64,000 nt of DNA from Apoderus coryli (GCA_911728435.2 OU452200.1:41803715-41867714), one strand, 5' to 3'. Positions 44,873-56,525 are shown, counted from the first letter of the stretch. The notes: a model not told the origin generated them from the sequence alone. Program-made: numbers and translations.

Positions 44873-47800
44873 GCATTTATTTCCTACAGGTCATACCCAT
44901 TTACAGGAAAATCTAAAGCACACAACACAAAATAACACTTTATATATAAATAAAAATAAAAGAAACAAGATTGATATAAAGTAAATAATAAACACAGTAT
45001 AGGTAATAACAAATAATAAAATAATAATGATAAATAATAAAACAATAATAATGAATAATAAAATAATAATAAATAATAAAACTTACTTACAATTGCAGAC
45101 TAAAAAGATGTTACCATGTTATAGAGCAATTCATCCCCTGAGAACCCTCGATCATCACCCATTAAGAAGGCTATTGGTGATTTCAGACAGAGACGTAAAG
45201 TTAATGTCCAGGTGACCACAATGCCGATTAAAGGAATCACACATGAAGTATATCGGACTTTGCGACAATACATTGGTCCTGGATGGACCGATGGTGAACG
45301 GGGCAACATGCCTGGCTTCTAGGCGGGGCACACGAAATCTTATCCCCTGTAAAAGATCTGGACAGTCCACTGCACCGTGTAATATCTTATACAAGATCTT
45401 AATTCCGCATAAAATTCTTCGCAACTCGAGGGAGGGAGTCTCAAAGCGCAGAAGCATGGCGGCGTGGTCACTTGCTCTCGGTGGATAAACATTATCCGCT
45501 CTGAAAACCAGATACTTGAGAAAGCGTCTCTGGACTGATTCCAGAGATCTGATATGGACTCCATATATGGGGCTCCACACAACGGAACCAAATTCCAACT
45601 TTGTCCTAACGAATGCATAATATAGCACCTTCATTGTGAAAATATCATTAAACTGACGACAATTTCGAATAATGCAACCCAGTACACGATTAGCACCAGA
45701 AACAACGCTCAAAATTTGCGGCACGAAGGTAAACTCTCGATCGAAAATGACGCCCAGGTCCCTAACCTCAATCAATCTTTCTAAGGAAACACCGTTTAAG
45801 CAATAATTGAAGTTCAACGCGCTCTTAAGTCTGGAGAAACTGACTACCTTACACTTTGAGACATTGAGCATTAAACGGTTACTGATACACCAATCGCAGA
45901 GGATCTTTAAATTGGTCTGCAGGAATTCACAGTCTTCATATGAGACAACACGCAGAAAAACCTTCAAGTCATCTGCATAAGCGAGGCTGTCACAAGTGAA
46001 GGTCTCAAGAAGGTCGTTAATAAACACATTAAACATCAAGGGTCCAAGGTTGGAACCCTGCGGCACGCCCGAAGAAGAAGAAAAAGTAGATGACTTAAAA
46101 CCCTCGTACTCCACAAACTGAGATCGACCAAGAAGATATGAGCGAAAGAATCGTACCATCCGCTCAGAAAAGCCGAAATCTCTCAATTTCCTCAATAGCA
46201 GATAGTGATCCATACGATCAAACGCTTTCCGAAAATCAGTGTAAACCACATCCACCTGTTGTAGACGATCCATAGCGGAACAGACAATCTCGGAGAACAC
46301 GGCAAGATTAGTTGTACACGATCGCCCGTTCAAAAAGCCATGTTGTTTATTCGAAAATCTATTTTGAATCTGTGGATACACCTTGTTATAAATGACGATC
46401 TCAAGCACCTTTGAGAAATTACAGAGGATCGAGATTGGTCTATAATTACTGATAATAGATGACGCGCCGGACTTCAGGATAGGGATAATCTTAGCTGTCT
46501 TCCAACAATTAGGAAAGCTAGATGATTTAAAAATCAACCGAAAAATATGTAGTAATGGAGACGATAAAATAGGAATACAATCCCTCACGATAAAACTCGG
46601 GATGCCATCCGTACCACAGGTCAGCTTGTTGTTAAGCGACCGACCAGCCTTGACAACATCATCGAGTGTGATGTCCAAAATATCAACTGCCTCACCGTCC
46701 ACGACGCCAGCAACTGCATCAACCACGGGAATGGAATTCACATAAACATTATGAAAAAACTTCGAAAAAGCATTCACTATGTCCTGCGGTGAGTTAAAAA
46801 TGGTGTCTTCATGCGACATGGAACCAGGAATTCTAGAACTACTCCGTTTGTTATGCATATACGACCAAAACTGGCGGGGATTAGACTTAATTGACTGTTC
46901 GCAGTTCAAAGCATAAGCACACAATGCATCCTTAATTTGACCTTTAATCAATCCACGGAGTGAATTAAATCTATTACGAAAATAGACCGTACCAAACCTC
47001 CGATAATCTCTATGCGCCTTCTCCTTCTTATAAATGTTATCAATTATTTCCCTAGTAAAATAAACCGGAAACCGTCTGGCACGCCCTACCTTAAATGGAA
47101 CACACATCTGGAATATATCATCCAGAATCTGACATAAAGCGCCGCAAGACCGATCAACATCAGTGGAGTCATAGACACCTGACCAATCAGCGTCCATGAT
47201 CAAATTGTACATCAATGGAAAATTGGCTCGTCTGAAATTGTAGGTATTCAGAGTCTCGCGGTTAACGGCGAAATTATTAATATGCGGGACAGTAGCCCTG
47301 AACTCTAAGAAAATACTGGGATGGTGAGCATCTTCCCGAACTAAAGGAGTATCATTCCTAACCACAGCACACTCAAGATTAGACAAAACAAGATCCAGAA
47401 AACGACCGTTAACATTGGGCACATTATTGTATTGGCACAGATTGGCTGCCAACATAAAATTTCTTAGTATAATACTCTTCCTATCTGTGGCAATACCGGT
47501 TCCAAAGAATGGCACATTGAAATCACCAACGACGATCACATTTTTATCGTAAATAAGCTGAACAGCTGCAAAATGATCGAAAAAGTTCTCAAAGTCATCG
47601 CTCGTAACATCAGGAGGAATATACAAAACAATAATATAGAAAACGAAATGCTCAAGAGCTATCTTGCAACAAATCAAGTCTATTAACGGCACGAGGTCCC
47701 GCAGGCCTTCCAACACTATTGCTTCCGAAGTACACTTGCTGGCCACACCAATAAGCACTCCACCGCCTCTGGTAGGTCGCACCACATCGAATCGCCTATC

Positions 47801-48049
47801 GCATCTGTATACATTGAAACTTTCCGGAAACAACTCGTTGTCCGAAATACCAGGCCTCAGCCAGGACTCGGTGACCGCGATAAGATCGAACCCACATTCT
47901 AAAGCAGAACTATAAAAATCCAGACACTTACCCCCAAGTCCTCGAACATTCTGATAGCAACAGATAAACTTCACTGCAGAGAGTGTTTCACTATTGACGA
48001 ACATGCGTTCCTTATTACCCATTAAAGTGTTCGGCAATACCCGGCACAT
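44838..48049 (-). mobile_element. Jockey-type LINE, ORF2 intact, 3' tail (TTA)n
   Basis: The element runs from about 48030-48060 to the (TAA)n tract at 44838-44871 (plus-strand view). It includes one long ORF and an AT-rich 3' UTR with AATAAA next to the tail. No ORF1 is present, so it is 5'-truncated just upstream of ORF2. Confidence 0.85.
45155..48049 (-). CDS. LINE ORF2 protein: AP endonuclease plus reverse transcriptase, 964 aa, uninterrupted
   Basis: The endonuclease (about 25-250) has QNVRG (33-37), TESWL (60-64), RGGGVLI, VVGDFN (173-178), LDLVLSN and DAHHPS (240-245), all the usual active-site blocks. The RT (about 475-760) has DGIPSFIVRDC, NYRPISILCNFSKVLE, QHGFLNGRSC, VYTDFRKAFDRMDH, SGVPQGSNLGPLMFNVFINDL and YADD (691-694). 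No RNase H, as in jockey. It would nick DNA and copy the element's RNA at the nick. The first residues (MCRVLPNTLM) match a pogo end motif in the DNA, so the original start may be the Met of MGNKERMF, 11 codons in. No stops or frameshifts suggest a young insertion; the only visible loss is the missing 5' part. Confidence 0.92.
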   Translation of the reverse strand: MCRVLPNTLMGNKERMFVNSETLSAVKFICCYQNVRGLGGKCLDFYSSALECGFDLIAVTESWLRPGISDNELFPESFNVYRCDRRFDVVRPTRGGGVLIGVASKCTSEAIVLEGLRDLVPLIDLICCKIALEHFVFYIIVLYIPPDVTSDDFENFFDHFAAVQLIYDKNVIVVGDFNVPFFGTGIATDRKSIILRNFMLAANLCQYNNVPNVNGRFLDLVLSNLECAVVRNDTPLVREDAHHPSIFLEFRATVPHINNFAVNRETLNTYNFRRANFPLMYNLIMDADWSGVYDSTDVDRSCGALCQILDDIFQMCVPFKVGRARRFPVYFTREIIDNIYKKEKAHRDYRRFGTVYFRNRFNSLRGLIKGQIKDALCAYALNCEQSIKSNPRQFWSYMHNKRSSSRIPGSMSHEDTIFNSPQDIVNAFSKFFHNVYVNSIPVVDAVAGVVDGEAVDILDITLDDVVKAGRSLNNKLTCGTDGIPSFIVRDCIPILSSPLLHIFRLIFKSSSFPNCWKTAKIIPILKSGASSIISNYRPISILCNFSKVLEIVIYNKVYPQIQNRFSNKQHGFLNGRSCTTNLAVFSEIVCSAMDRLQQVDVVYTDFRKAFDRMDHYLLLRKLRDFGFSERMVRFFRSYLLGRSQFVEYEGFKSSTFSSSSGVPQGSNLGPLMFNVFINDLLETFTCDSLAYADDLKVFLRVVSYEDCEFLQTNLKILCDWCISNRLMLNVSKCKVVSFSRLKSALNFNYCLNGVSLERLIEVRDLGVIFDREFTFVPQILSVVSGANRVLGCIIRNCRQFNDIFTMKVLYYAFVRTKLEFGSVVWSPIYGVHIRSLESVQRRFLKYLVFRADNVYPPRASDHAAMLLRFETPSLELRRILCGIKILYKILHGAVDCPDLLQGIRFRVPRLEARHVAPFTIGPSRTNVLSQSPIYFMCDSFNRHCGHLDINFTSLSEITNSLLNG

Positions 48050-48078
48050 AAATAAATGTTAATAGTTGTTGTTCTCAG

Positions 48079-48696
48079 ATGCCACTTACCAGGAAAAGAT
48101 TAACTAATAAATGCTCGTGGAGCGAGGAGCAAATGAAATTGGCCATAACTGCAGTTACTGATAATCGGTATGGTTTGCGAGCTGCTGCTCGGCATTTTAA
48201 TGTTCCTGTAACGACATTGCAGAACCGAGTTAAATCCGGGTATTATCCGGCACGAATGGGGACCAAGACAATTTTTAGTCCGGAGCAAGAAGAAGATATC
48301 TCCAGCCATTTACTGACACTTTCAAAAATGTTCTACGGCTTAACGCCAGTGCAATTAAGACGCGCAGTATATGCCTATGCTGAAAAGTTGTCAATCCCAC
48401 ACAAATTTAATAAGGATAAAATGGAAGCCGGTAAAGACTGGATGTATGGGTTTATGCGGAGACACCCTCAATTAAGTTTTCGTAAACCCGAGGCGACTAG
48501 TATAAATAGAATAATGGGATTCAACCAGTTGGAAATAAACACATTTTTTGATAACTTAGAAAACCTGATGCAAAATTATAAATTTCAGCCAACGCGAATT
48601 TTTAATGTAGATGAAACGGGTATTAGTATAGTTAACAGACCAAATCGAATTATTGGTCCAAAAGGACAAAAGCAAATACGTAGGTTCCGCCATTAG
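48079..48696 (+). pseudogene. Pogo/Tigger-like transposase, N-terminal 200 residues, truncated
   Basis: MPLTRKRLTNKCSWSEEQM opens a Psq-type helix-turn-helix (about 15-55, GLRAAARHFNVPVTTLQNRV). A CENP-B-type second helix-turn-helix follows (about 70-140, with WMYGFMRRHPQLSFRKPEAT). Then comes the first DDE block (RIFNVDETGI, about 175-185), whose Asp is catalytic. After KGQKQI the frame breaks; in another frame SGERGKNITI and CMSAS continue the expected sequence. The remaining DDE domain is deleted and the right terminus follows about 200 bp later. DNA binding could be retained if expressed, but not catalysis. An acceptor stands immediately before the ATG. Confidence 0.85.
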
Positions 48697-48949
48697 TGGG
48701 GAAAGGGGAAAAAACATTACAATATGCTGTTGCATGAGTGCAAGTTTAAGAGAGTGGTTGTACTTTTTCATTTTAAGTTCGTTTTTGTTCCTTTGTTTAG
48801 AGTTAATTTTTGTTTCTATTTTTTAATATGTATTTTATATTAACCGCACAAATGTGTTAATAAATGTGTGTTCTTAATTACCCGATTCGTGTTTGGCAAT
48901 ACCCTCAAGTATCGGGTAATCCCGATTTTGTAAACAAAATTTTAAACAA

Positions 48950-50010
48950 AAATATATATGTTCTTTTAATTGTTTAAATAATTTTGATAGATCATATGCG
49001 TCAAGGACTAGTTTGACTTTACTAAGCGCAACTCTGTTCTTTTAAAGCATTTATAATGTGGCTAAAAAAGATGTTTTCCCTTATGTGTTCGCAATTCGCC
49101 GTCGTTCCCCTACCTCAATGTGTATAAGTAGATATCTGATAAATAATATAAATAAAGAATTACACATAAGAGGCTTTCAAATAATGACATATATGTCAAA
49201 CAAATTCCACAATTTGTCCTTCTGTCAAAACTTAAATGTAAACACTTAAAAAAATTTCAATAAGATATTATATTGCAAAGTGAAACAGTTGTCATATAGA
49301 TTTTAAATATATCTGACCCATTTCTCTTTATACGAATAATTATTAATTACGCTAAAACACCGCTGTGTAATTATAAATTCCGCTAAAGTTATAGGCAACC
49401 CTTAATACGTCATTCTGTAACACTATTACGGAATATTCAATATTCTGTAACAGTTATTGACATCAGAATGCCTATATTCTAAAACAGTCGTCGAAAAATG
49501 TATTTCTACTTTTTGAAAAATAAACCCAAGTTTTACTTTATTTGATATTAAAATGTTAAATATTTCCACTTATATAGTGTTAGGATTACTGCTTATTGTG
49601 CCAGAGAAAATAAAATTTTCATTTAATTAATTCACACACAATTCTTAACGCGTAAGATCAAATTGTTACACCGTCCCCCGTATATACATTAACATCAAAC
49701 GTAGGTGGGAACTATCTAGTTTTTTCCACATTATATTTTTACAATATTTTTTCGTGATCATTGCTCCCAGGAGAATTTCGTGTGTACGGATCATTGAACC
49801 ATTCACTAAATAAATAAGGTGTATGATGTTGGACATTTCAGAATATTAATTAGCCGATAGAGATCATGATTTTATTTCATTTAGGTACACTCGTCCGTAC
49901 CTAGTAATCATTACTTAACTACTTAAGAAACCACAGTGTTATCATTTGGTAACATTCAATAAAAAAATGGAATAAAGGAATTTAAGAAATAAAAAATTAC
50001 ATTAAATATC
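48950..50010. other. Spacer
   Basis: 49.39-49.51 kb resembles part of the hairpin repeat at 44.2 kb. Nothing else. Confidence 0.4.
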
Positions 50011-50017
50011 TAAATAC

Positions 50018-50834
50018 TTTATTGTCTAACAGGTACAACCCAATAATAATAAATCTAAGCAGAAACGAGAAATAAGTAAAAATTCTAATACTGGAAAATA
50101 TCGTAAGGACTTGAGCATTCTAATTACTTATTTTATTATTATATAATATTTTTTGTTTATACTTTAGGCGTCTTACCTCTCTACAGCCTTCAAAGAAGTG
50201 GTGCAAGAAACAGTGACTTCACAAATATTTTCCGTGTCCATGTAAACCACTTCCATATCATCCGTACTACTCGCAATAGTATTTTGTGACAAAACATGGT
50301 TGGTAGAACTTTTATTCTCAGCAATTTCATGGAGGATTCTATAATTAAGTGTATTCCAGTTTAACAACAGAATTCAAACGAACTTTGTATACCTACACAA
50401 CGTAGGAAATATATTCTTGACATACATATCATGCATTTTTCACAGACTGCTTTTAAGTAAACAGTGTCTTGATATCAAACGATTAAGAATTTAACTTCCA
50501 CTCTCATTTACATAATCTCTTCTTTCCAACAAAAGTTTGGGAACTGCATCGGGTACGAGGGTGATCCTCTTGCCGTCTTCTCTACAAATGATATCTTCTG
50601 CAGCGAAATGCTTACTGCATATGACATTCCCATCACATACATTTTCTGTACTAGGATCCCAATGCCCGCATCCAAACATGTCTTTTTTGTGTCAAGCTAA
50701 AAATGAGTATCATGTCAATGGTATCATATTGACTCAAACTGAGACTGTTAGAAACCCGAAACAATAACTTACTGAAAATATTTCATACCAGGAATGAGAC
50801 CTTCATTTTTACACCACAACACTATACACCTCAT
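50018..50834 (-). pseudogene. THAP-domain gene, three exons, one frameshift
   Basis: Exon 1 (50834-50773) reads MRCIVLWCKNEGLIPGMKYF, then the donor GTAAGTT. A 70-90-base intron ends in TTTTTAG, and exon 2 (about 50695 to near 50500) gives HLTQKRHVWMRALG. A one-base shift then leads to WDPSTENVCDGNVICSKHF, DGKRITLVPDAVPKLLL. This is a complete THAP zinc finger: C3 and C8, a conserved Trp, C-x2-H in CSKH, and the closing AVP. THAP domains bind DNA and occur in host regulators and P-element transposases. A third exon (about 50375-50175) encodes ILHEIAENKSS and an acidic stretch, ends at TAA, and has AATAAA near 50020. How exon 2 joins exon 3 is unclear. The shift near 50650 makes it a pseudogene, unless that is a sequence error. 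Confidence 0.65.
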
Positions 50835-50839
50835 TGTTT

Positions 50840-52890
50840 GTTAAATAAACGAACTAAAACCAAAATAACAAATATTAAAACAATTTTAATCACAAATAGG
50901 TATATCTATCAACAATTAAAATATACCACGAATAAAACCATAACTCAATTATAAAACCTATCTGAATTGTTGTGAAGCCGACTCTGACAGATATTCCCAC
51001 TACGAGGAACGTCATTTGTGAAAACAGACGCTGTTGCGAAATCTCCTAAATTTAATAAGATTTGGAAAAAAATGTTTCGTTCATATTGCTGAAAACTAAA
51101 CAGTATGCAATTTTACCGATAACATTTAATTATTTGATTTTGTCAAGCAGTTTCGTATGACGCAACATATGGATTTATTTATAAAACAGATATGTCGCAT
51201 AAATTCTGTAAGGCGAACGACAAAATAGTTTTAAATATGGCAGCTCTGTACTGAAAATAAGATACTGAGGAGCATGCGTATATCGTGAAAACTCTGCATA
51301 CCCGTTACACTTTTTGGTATTCGGCTGGATTTAATTAGCATTCTAGAGTACATATATAATATAAGATTTCTATGGGGTGGACACAACCAACAAATGTTCA
51401 AATAGAAGTAGCGGTCGAGTGATACATCATTTTAAAGCATTTTTTATCTGCTGTACAACGATAGTTTACCTTTGATATTTGCCCCTATAATTCTCGAGAA
51501 AATTGCGTTTAAAATTTCAGCAGTTAGGTAGTTGGAACATATCTGATTACAATTAAAATACAATATTTTCAAATAGGGCTCTGTGGCGTCAAAGATTAAT
51601 GTACACAATAGATAGTCAGCGTATATGGCAAATGAAACTTGTTTTCGTTCAGCCTCGATACCAGCTACATCTATTAGAAATACAGACAACCCGGATTTTG
51701 TAGATGGCGTTATATATATTATTTCGAACTAAATAATCATATGATGAAATTATATATTATCGAGATACAGGGTGTTCATAATACCACCCTGGTTTTATCC
51801 GATTCGTTTTGCGATTTATTCATGAAATTTTACAAATGGTTAGTTTTTTAAAATATATATCAAACAATGTTAACATTATTAAAAAATAAATCTCAGAGGC
51901 GGGTAAATTAAACGGGAAAGCACAACAAATTATATGCAATAAAGGTATCCTGATGTTGATACGCGGTCCTGTTATAGAGTAATATCGATATTTTTTTTTA
52001 TTATTATACAAGCAATATTAATATTACGAACACAGTTTAATACAGTTACTTCACCTTGTGTCCGAACGTTTGATCTCTCTGTCTTAAAAGCAATTCGCCG
52101 CACGTATAGTTATAGTATAGTATCTTATAGTATATATAGATATAATATATATAGTAGCGGTCCAGAATGTGGCTGGAATTGCGACGAGTCGATGCCGTTT
52201 TTAGCGTCTACTGCCCCTTCTTATCTATAGTTATTATTCGATGATTACGAAGGCTGCTTTTTGCAAGTGGCTGATGTAAAAAATGTTTGACATTTGCTGC
52301 ATGACAATAATTATTTAAAAAATACAGGATGTAAAAAATTATAATTTTTATTCTGTTTTTATTCAAAATACAAATATATTGAGAAATATGGTTGAGGGTT
52401 TTGGTTAATTGGGGAAACGTATTTTTAATACAATTTATTTTACTCTAGAGGTCCTATACTCATCGATTATAATCGAATATTAATTTACTCAAAAATAGCT
52501 AGTACTAGTAAAATAAGACTTAAAATTAAAACTGCATTGGAGTTTAAGAAACTCAATTCATTTTTTGCGATGCCGATTTGTAAAACAAACTTACAGCCTC
52601 CTTAAAATATTTGTTTTCGTGGAATGATCAAGTTTAAAAACTAATCATTTGTAGATCGTCATTAATAAATATAAACACGTTTTGGAAAAAGCTTTAAAAA
52701 CACACACTCAGGGTAGTACTTTTAACAGGGTGTTCAAAGTATTTCGATAACCAAGCATTTGTCAACTCATGTGCATAAGAACTTTTGATATGTCTTGACA
52801 AGATGAATCTTCTGTTTAGTTTGGATTTACTTTAGCGATAAGCGAAACATATTTTGAAACGTTTTACTGTAGGATTAGGATTATAAACAC
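50840..52890. other. AT-rich spacer
   Basis: Phrases of the CAGGGTGTTC type (51768, 52726) mark ends of short unidentified repeats. No gene found. Confidence 0.4.
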
Positions 52891-52915
52891 CACAATGCAT
52901 TTTTTTTTATTCGTA

Positions 52916-53632
52916 ACAATCAAAATTTGTGTCATTATTCAAAGTTTTTAAGGAATGACTGGAAATTTATGCGGATTGCACTGTGTTTTCACAGAGAGCA
53001 TTGCATTGCGAGTCGTAGGCATAGTTTGATAAAACAGTCATTGCCTAAGATGTCTCCTGTACAGGGTGGTGTAAAAAATGTTCTTTCATTACTATATATC
53101 CATTTCTACAGTGAGTGTTTGTGATTTTTCTTCAGTATGCCAAAATGTTCACTACGTTGTTGAATTTTTTGCGATATCTTTTTTCGTTTTCGCAATAGAC
53201 ACGAATAGCTTCAAGGGTCAGTTCTGTCAATTTGTGGGTTTGGAACTGACAACACTTTGGCATAAATCAATTGGTGATAGGTCTTGAAGCTTTAATTTTA
53301 ATATGCCAAGATTAAGCGACACTGAGTTGAGGCTCGTACTAAGGCGAATCGGAAGAATTCTTTACTTGCTTGATTACAAAATTCAAATTAATAATAACAT
53401 GCTTATTACAATTTAATAGGCCTCATGCTACTGGCAGGCCAATACGTTCTTGACAACCACTGTTCGCACGGTTTATTTTTTCACGACCCTGTATAAGAGA
53501 CATCTTACGCAATTACTGTTTTCTCAAAATATGCCTATACGACTCGCAATGCAGTGCTCTAAAACACAGTTCAAACCGCATAATTATCCAGTCGTTTCTT
53601 AAAAACTTGTAGCACTTTATAATGATAAAAAT
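52916..53632. repeat. Inverted-repeat element, about 720 bp, with arms near 160 bp
   Basis: 52916-53070 and 53470-53632 are reverse complements. They share GTTTTTAAG(G/A)AA(T/C)GACTGGA, TTATGCGG, CATTGCGAGTCGTA and AAGATGTCTC.T..TACAGGGT. The loop contains MPRLSDTELRLVL on the plus strand, which resembles the first residues of some Tc1-type transposases but soon ends. Confidence 0.8.
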
Positions 53633-53879
53633 GTTGAATGTTATGAACCTTTTATTGAGTAATGTATTTAACTGCAAACTTAATATACTTCTCAGATACA
53701 GGGTGATTCATCCTGAGTGGTATATATGGTATATATTCGACTATGCAGTTCGATAGACAAAAATTTTCTTCAATATTTTGCATTTTGTATATTTTTGTCA
53801 TTAGGGGCCGCAATTTGAAGAAACCATCTAGTAGGCAAACGCCATCATCACTCTGTATATCAATTAATTTGTTTATATT

Positions 53880-54062
53880 TTAAAAATACGCCCAAACTGT
53901 TTCCTGTATTTCTTCATGGCCCGTAAATTTCTTCCCACGGAATTCATTTTTCATTTTTGTAAACAAATAATAATCGCTCAAGGCCAGGTCTGGACTATAG
54001 GGTGAGTGATTTGTAATAGCGAAGCTCAATTTGTGCAGAGCAGCCCTCTGATTGCATATTTT
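53880..54062 (-). pseudogene. Mariner transposase C-terminal fragment
   Basis: RTVKICNQRAALHKLSF, then NHSPYSPDLALSDYYLFTKMKNEFRGKKF and EEIQETVWAYF. The third catalytic Asp (YSPDLA) is present; the first two catalytic blocks are missing. A LINE begins at its upstream edge in the opposite orientation. Confidence 0.8.
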
Positions 54063-54099
54063 GACTGTTCTGAAATTGAAGCATAATATTATATATAGA

Positions 54100-54982
54100 T
54101 ATAAATCATCAAATATCGAAATTAAATTCAATCACGTTCTTTTGCCATTATCAAGGTCGGCGAAACTGCTGGGGGTGCTTGTGGATGACAGACTGGACTG
54201 GGTAACGCATATCGACGCCGTTTGCAGTAAACTGAATAAGAATTTATACTTACTTCGATCTCTAAGATGATTCATGGATACCTCATCTCTTATTTCTGTT
54301 TATTATGCTTTAATCTATTCAGTGATTGCATACAATATTGTGATTTGGGGTAAAAGTGTTGAAATTGACAGGGTCTTTGTGCTGCAGAGATGCATCTTTA
54401 ATATCCCGTTTCTAGGAACATGTAGAGATACATTTAAAAAACATAAGTTGCTGACAGTCACTTCAATATATTTGTACAAACCACTTTGTTACACATTCAA
54501 AAACAGAAACATCACGCCTACTTGTGGCACTAATCATCAGCATTTTACACGTGGACGAGATCGCCTGTATCTGCCCAGACCCAATCATGAGTTTTATAAG
54601 AAATCACCGCATTACTCTGGGCGATATTTTTATAATCTTCTTCCGGAAGACATAAGAGTTTGTCGGACAGAGGGTAAATTTAAAACAAAACTAAAGGCTC
54701 TCCTTAATTCTAACACGATCTATAGCCTTCATGAATTTACAACTATTATGGAGACATCGTAGATTGTTTTTTTAGTGTTTTTGTTTGTATTTGTGTTTAA
54801 TTTATATAACTGCAACTGCATAGGTGTATGTTCAAATTTTAGATTGTGACATGTTTGTTTATTGCCTTATGTGTTATAGGGAACGAGGTTGAATGTAGCT
54901 ATCGATCATTTATTGTATTGTGTAGTAAAACTATGACGTTTTTGTATGACTTGTGACAGAATAAAGATTATTATTATTATTC
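54100..54982 (+). pseudogene. 5'-truncated LINE, RT thumb region and 3' tail
   Basis: The first frame has AKLLGVLVDDRLDWVTHIDAV and a stop at 54268. The second has SLISVYYALIYSVIAYNIVIWG, FKKHKLLTVTSIYLYKP and a C-terminus with YFYNLLPEDIR. ACAGAATAAAGATTATT and (ATT)n at 54957-54982 give the 3' end. The catalytic YADD is missing. Confidence 0.8.
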
Positions 54983-54984
54983 AC

Positions 54985-55550
54985 CAGTTATAGAAACACT
55001 TTTATCTTTATATGATATGATTTAACAGAATCATCAGCACATTAAAAAAATTAATTCTGCTAATGCTAGAGAACTTTAAACAATAACTCAAAGTGCTTTT
55101 ATTCTGTTACATAACATGGGGTTATAAATTTTGGAAGCGGGCTATACACCTGTTAAAGGAAAAGAGTACCTGTCGATGTCGTGTCCATAGAGGTTATTCA
55201 ACTTATTATATTAACGCAAGTTTCCGTTCACCAAAAAGTTGTAGAGCTTGTTAAAAGAATACATAAGCGTACTAAACAACTACTACTACTTATAGTTGTG
55301 ATTTTTCTACCGCTTGTGATAATTGTATGTAATAAATATTTATTAATATATTGATCAGACTCCTTATTTACCTAGTTGAGGTGTCTACTTATATTTTTAA
55401 ATTTATAAAAAAGTATTCTGAACCTAAATAGGTACCTACCTACATTATAACCACACAAAAAAACTATGTCCTATAGGTAATGTTCAAAATTCTTACACAA
55501 AATATCCACCGAAAATTTTCAACCAACAATATTGAGGTAAAAAACACCAC
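54985..55550. other. Spacer
   Basis: Nothing assigned. Confidence 0.35.
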
Positions 55551-55557
55551 CAAAACT

Positions 55558-55720
55558 TTCAGGGGTTCATATGAATGAATTTTTAGAGTGGTCAGAACAC
55601 ATAAAGCCATTATTAAAAGAGTTAACTTCCGTATGTTTTGCAGTTAGAATTATTGAAAAATACTTGAATAAAAATTGCCTTAAAATTATTTATCGCGTAA
55701 ATTTTATTATTATTAAATTT
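55558..55720 (+). pseudogene. LINE RT scrap
   Basis: One frame reads GVHMNEFLEWSEHIKPLLKE, then LTSVCFAVRIIEKYLNKNCL. This corresponds to the LGxxLDxxLxWxxHI...L...L....ALR.LK block just after the RT palm. It is about 50 residues with nothing on either side. Confidence 0.65.
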
Positions 55721-55739
55721 ATGTGAGTTGTATCGCCCG

Positions 55740-56120
55740 ATTGCGTCTGTTAAATAACATTTTGATTATTTTAAGAATAAATTGTGTGAAAATTGTCCTG
55801 TTACGTTCATGATCTCATTAAATATTATGGTTCACGAGCATAAGAATGTTTTATACTCAACGAAAAATTCTTGCGATTATATGCAAGTTATCTTTCTCAC
55901 ACACTTTCATTGCACCGATTTCTTTTCGTTAACGAATATCTACTTCTACCTTCAAGTTTTTAATTATCATATTTTTAAAAATATGTGAATTTATTTTGGA
56001 TGAGTAGTAGGAATATTTGTTTTCAATGATATTTGTGTGTTTAATTTTTATAGTCGAAGAAAAATTCAGTAAATTTTGTTGTGTGACTTAGACTTAGGGC
56101 ATTTAATGTAGGTATCTACT
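55740..56120. other. AT-rich spacer
   Basis: Nothing assigned. Confidence 0.35.
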
Positions 56121-56124
56121 TCGA

Positions 56125-56525
56125 ATTTTCTTCAAGTGCCTTGTCCCCTTCGAACGTTGGCAATCATTAGAGCTATCTGTGCTATGTCGACCGCGTTTCT
56201 AAAGAGACTTGTCGTAGTCTCAACATACCATTGTCGCAAATTCTTCAGCCACGATATTCTTCGACTCCCGGCTCCTCTTCTGCTTTCGATGTTTCCTTCT
56301 ATTATTAATTAGAGAAGTCCATATTTTTCATTTCTGAGAATGTCTCCAAAGTATTCCAACTATCGTTCTTTAAGTGTGAGCATGACTTCGAGATCCTTTG
56401 ACATTCTCGCAAGCACATCCACATTACGCACTCTGTCCATCCAGGATATTTTCAACATCCGTAGATACGTCCACATTTTCGAAAACTTCCAGCTTTTTAC
56501 ACATGGCGTCTGTTTTTTGAAGTAG
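56125..56525 (-). pseudogene. C-terminal fragment of a LINE polyprotein
   Basis: From 56525 down: CKKLEVFENVD, then in another frame LRMLKISWMDRVRNVDVLARM, LEYFGDILRNEKYGLL, RRGAGSRRISWLKNLRQWY, SLFRNAVDIAQIALMIANVRRG. This is the well-known tail of an insect LINE polyprotein (YRRMLRISW.DRVRNE.VL.R...RKL.Y.GH..R....LL). Two stops and one frameshift; no RT palm is left. Confidence 0.75.

Larger units (their letters stand above)
44465..48945 (+). mobile_element. Pogo/Tigger-like element with a LINE inserted in its intron
   Basis: The left end contains CCGGGTAATGCCAAACAC (44489-44506); the right end contains GTGTTTGGCAATACCC (near 48890). These are inverted matches and define candidate termini. 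A first noncoding exon may end at AAATTAAG|GTATGTGG (44685). The acceptor TTGTTCTCAG stands directly before the transposase ATG at 48079. The 3.2 kb between is a LINE. A third copy of the terminal motif, GTGTTCGGCAATACCCGG at about 48030, lies at the LINE junction. It could be a subterminal binding site or the end of a separate small pogo copy. Confidence 0.55.

Noticed and set aside
44990..45080. AAT/ATA-rich run that looks like a microsatellite array
   Set aside because: It is the AT-rich 3' untranslated part of the LINE next to its tail, not a separate feature.
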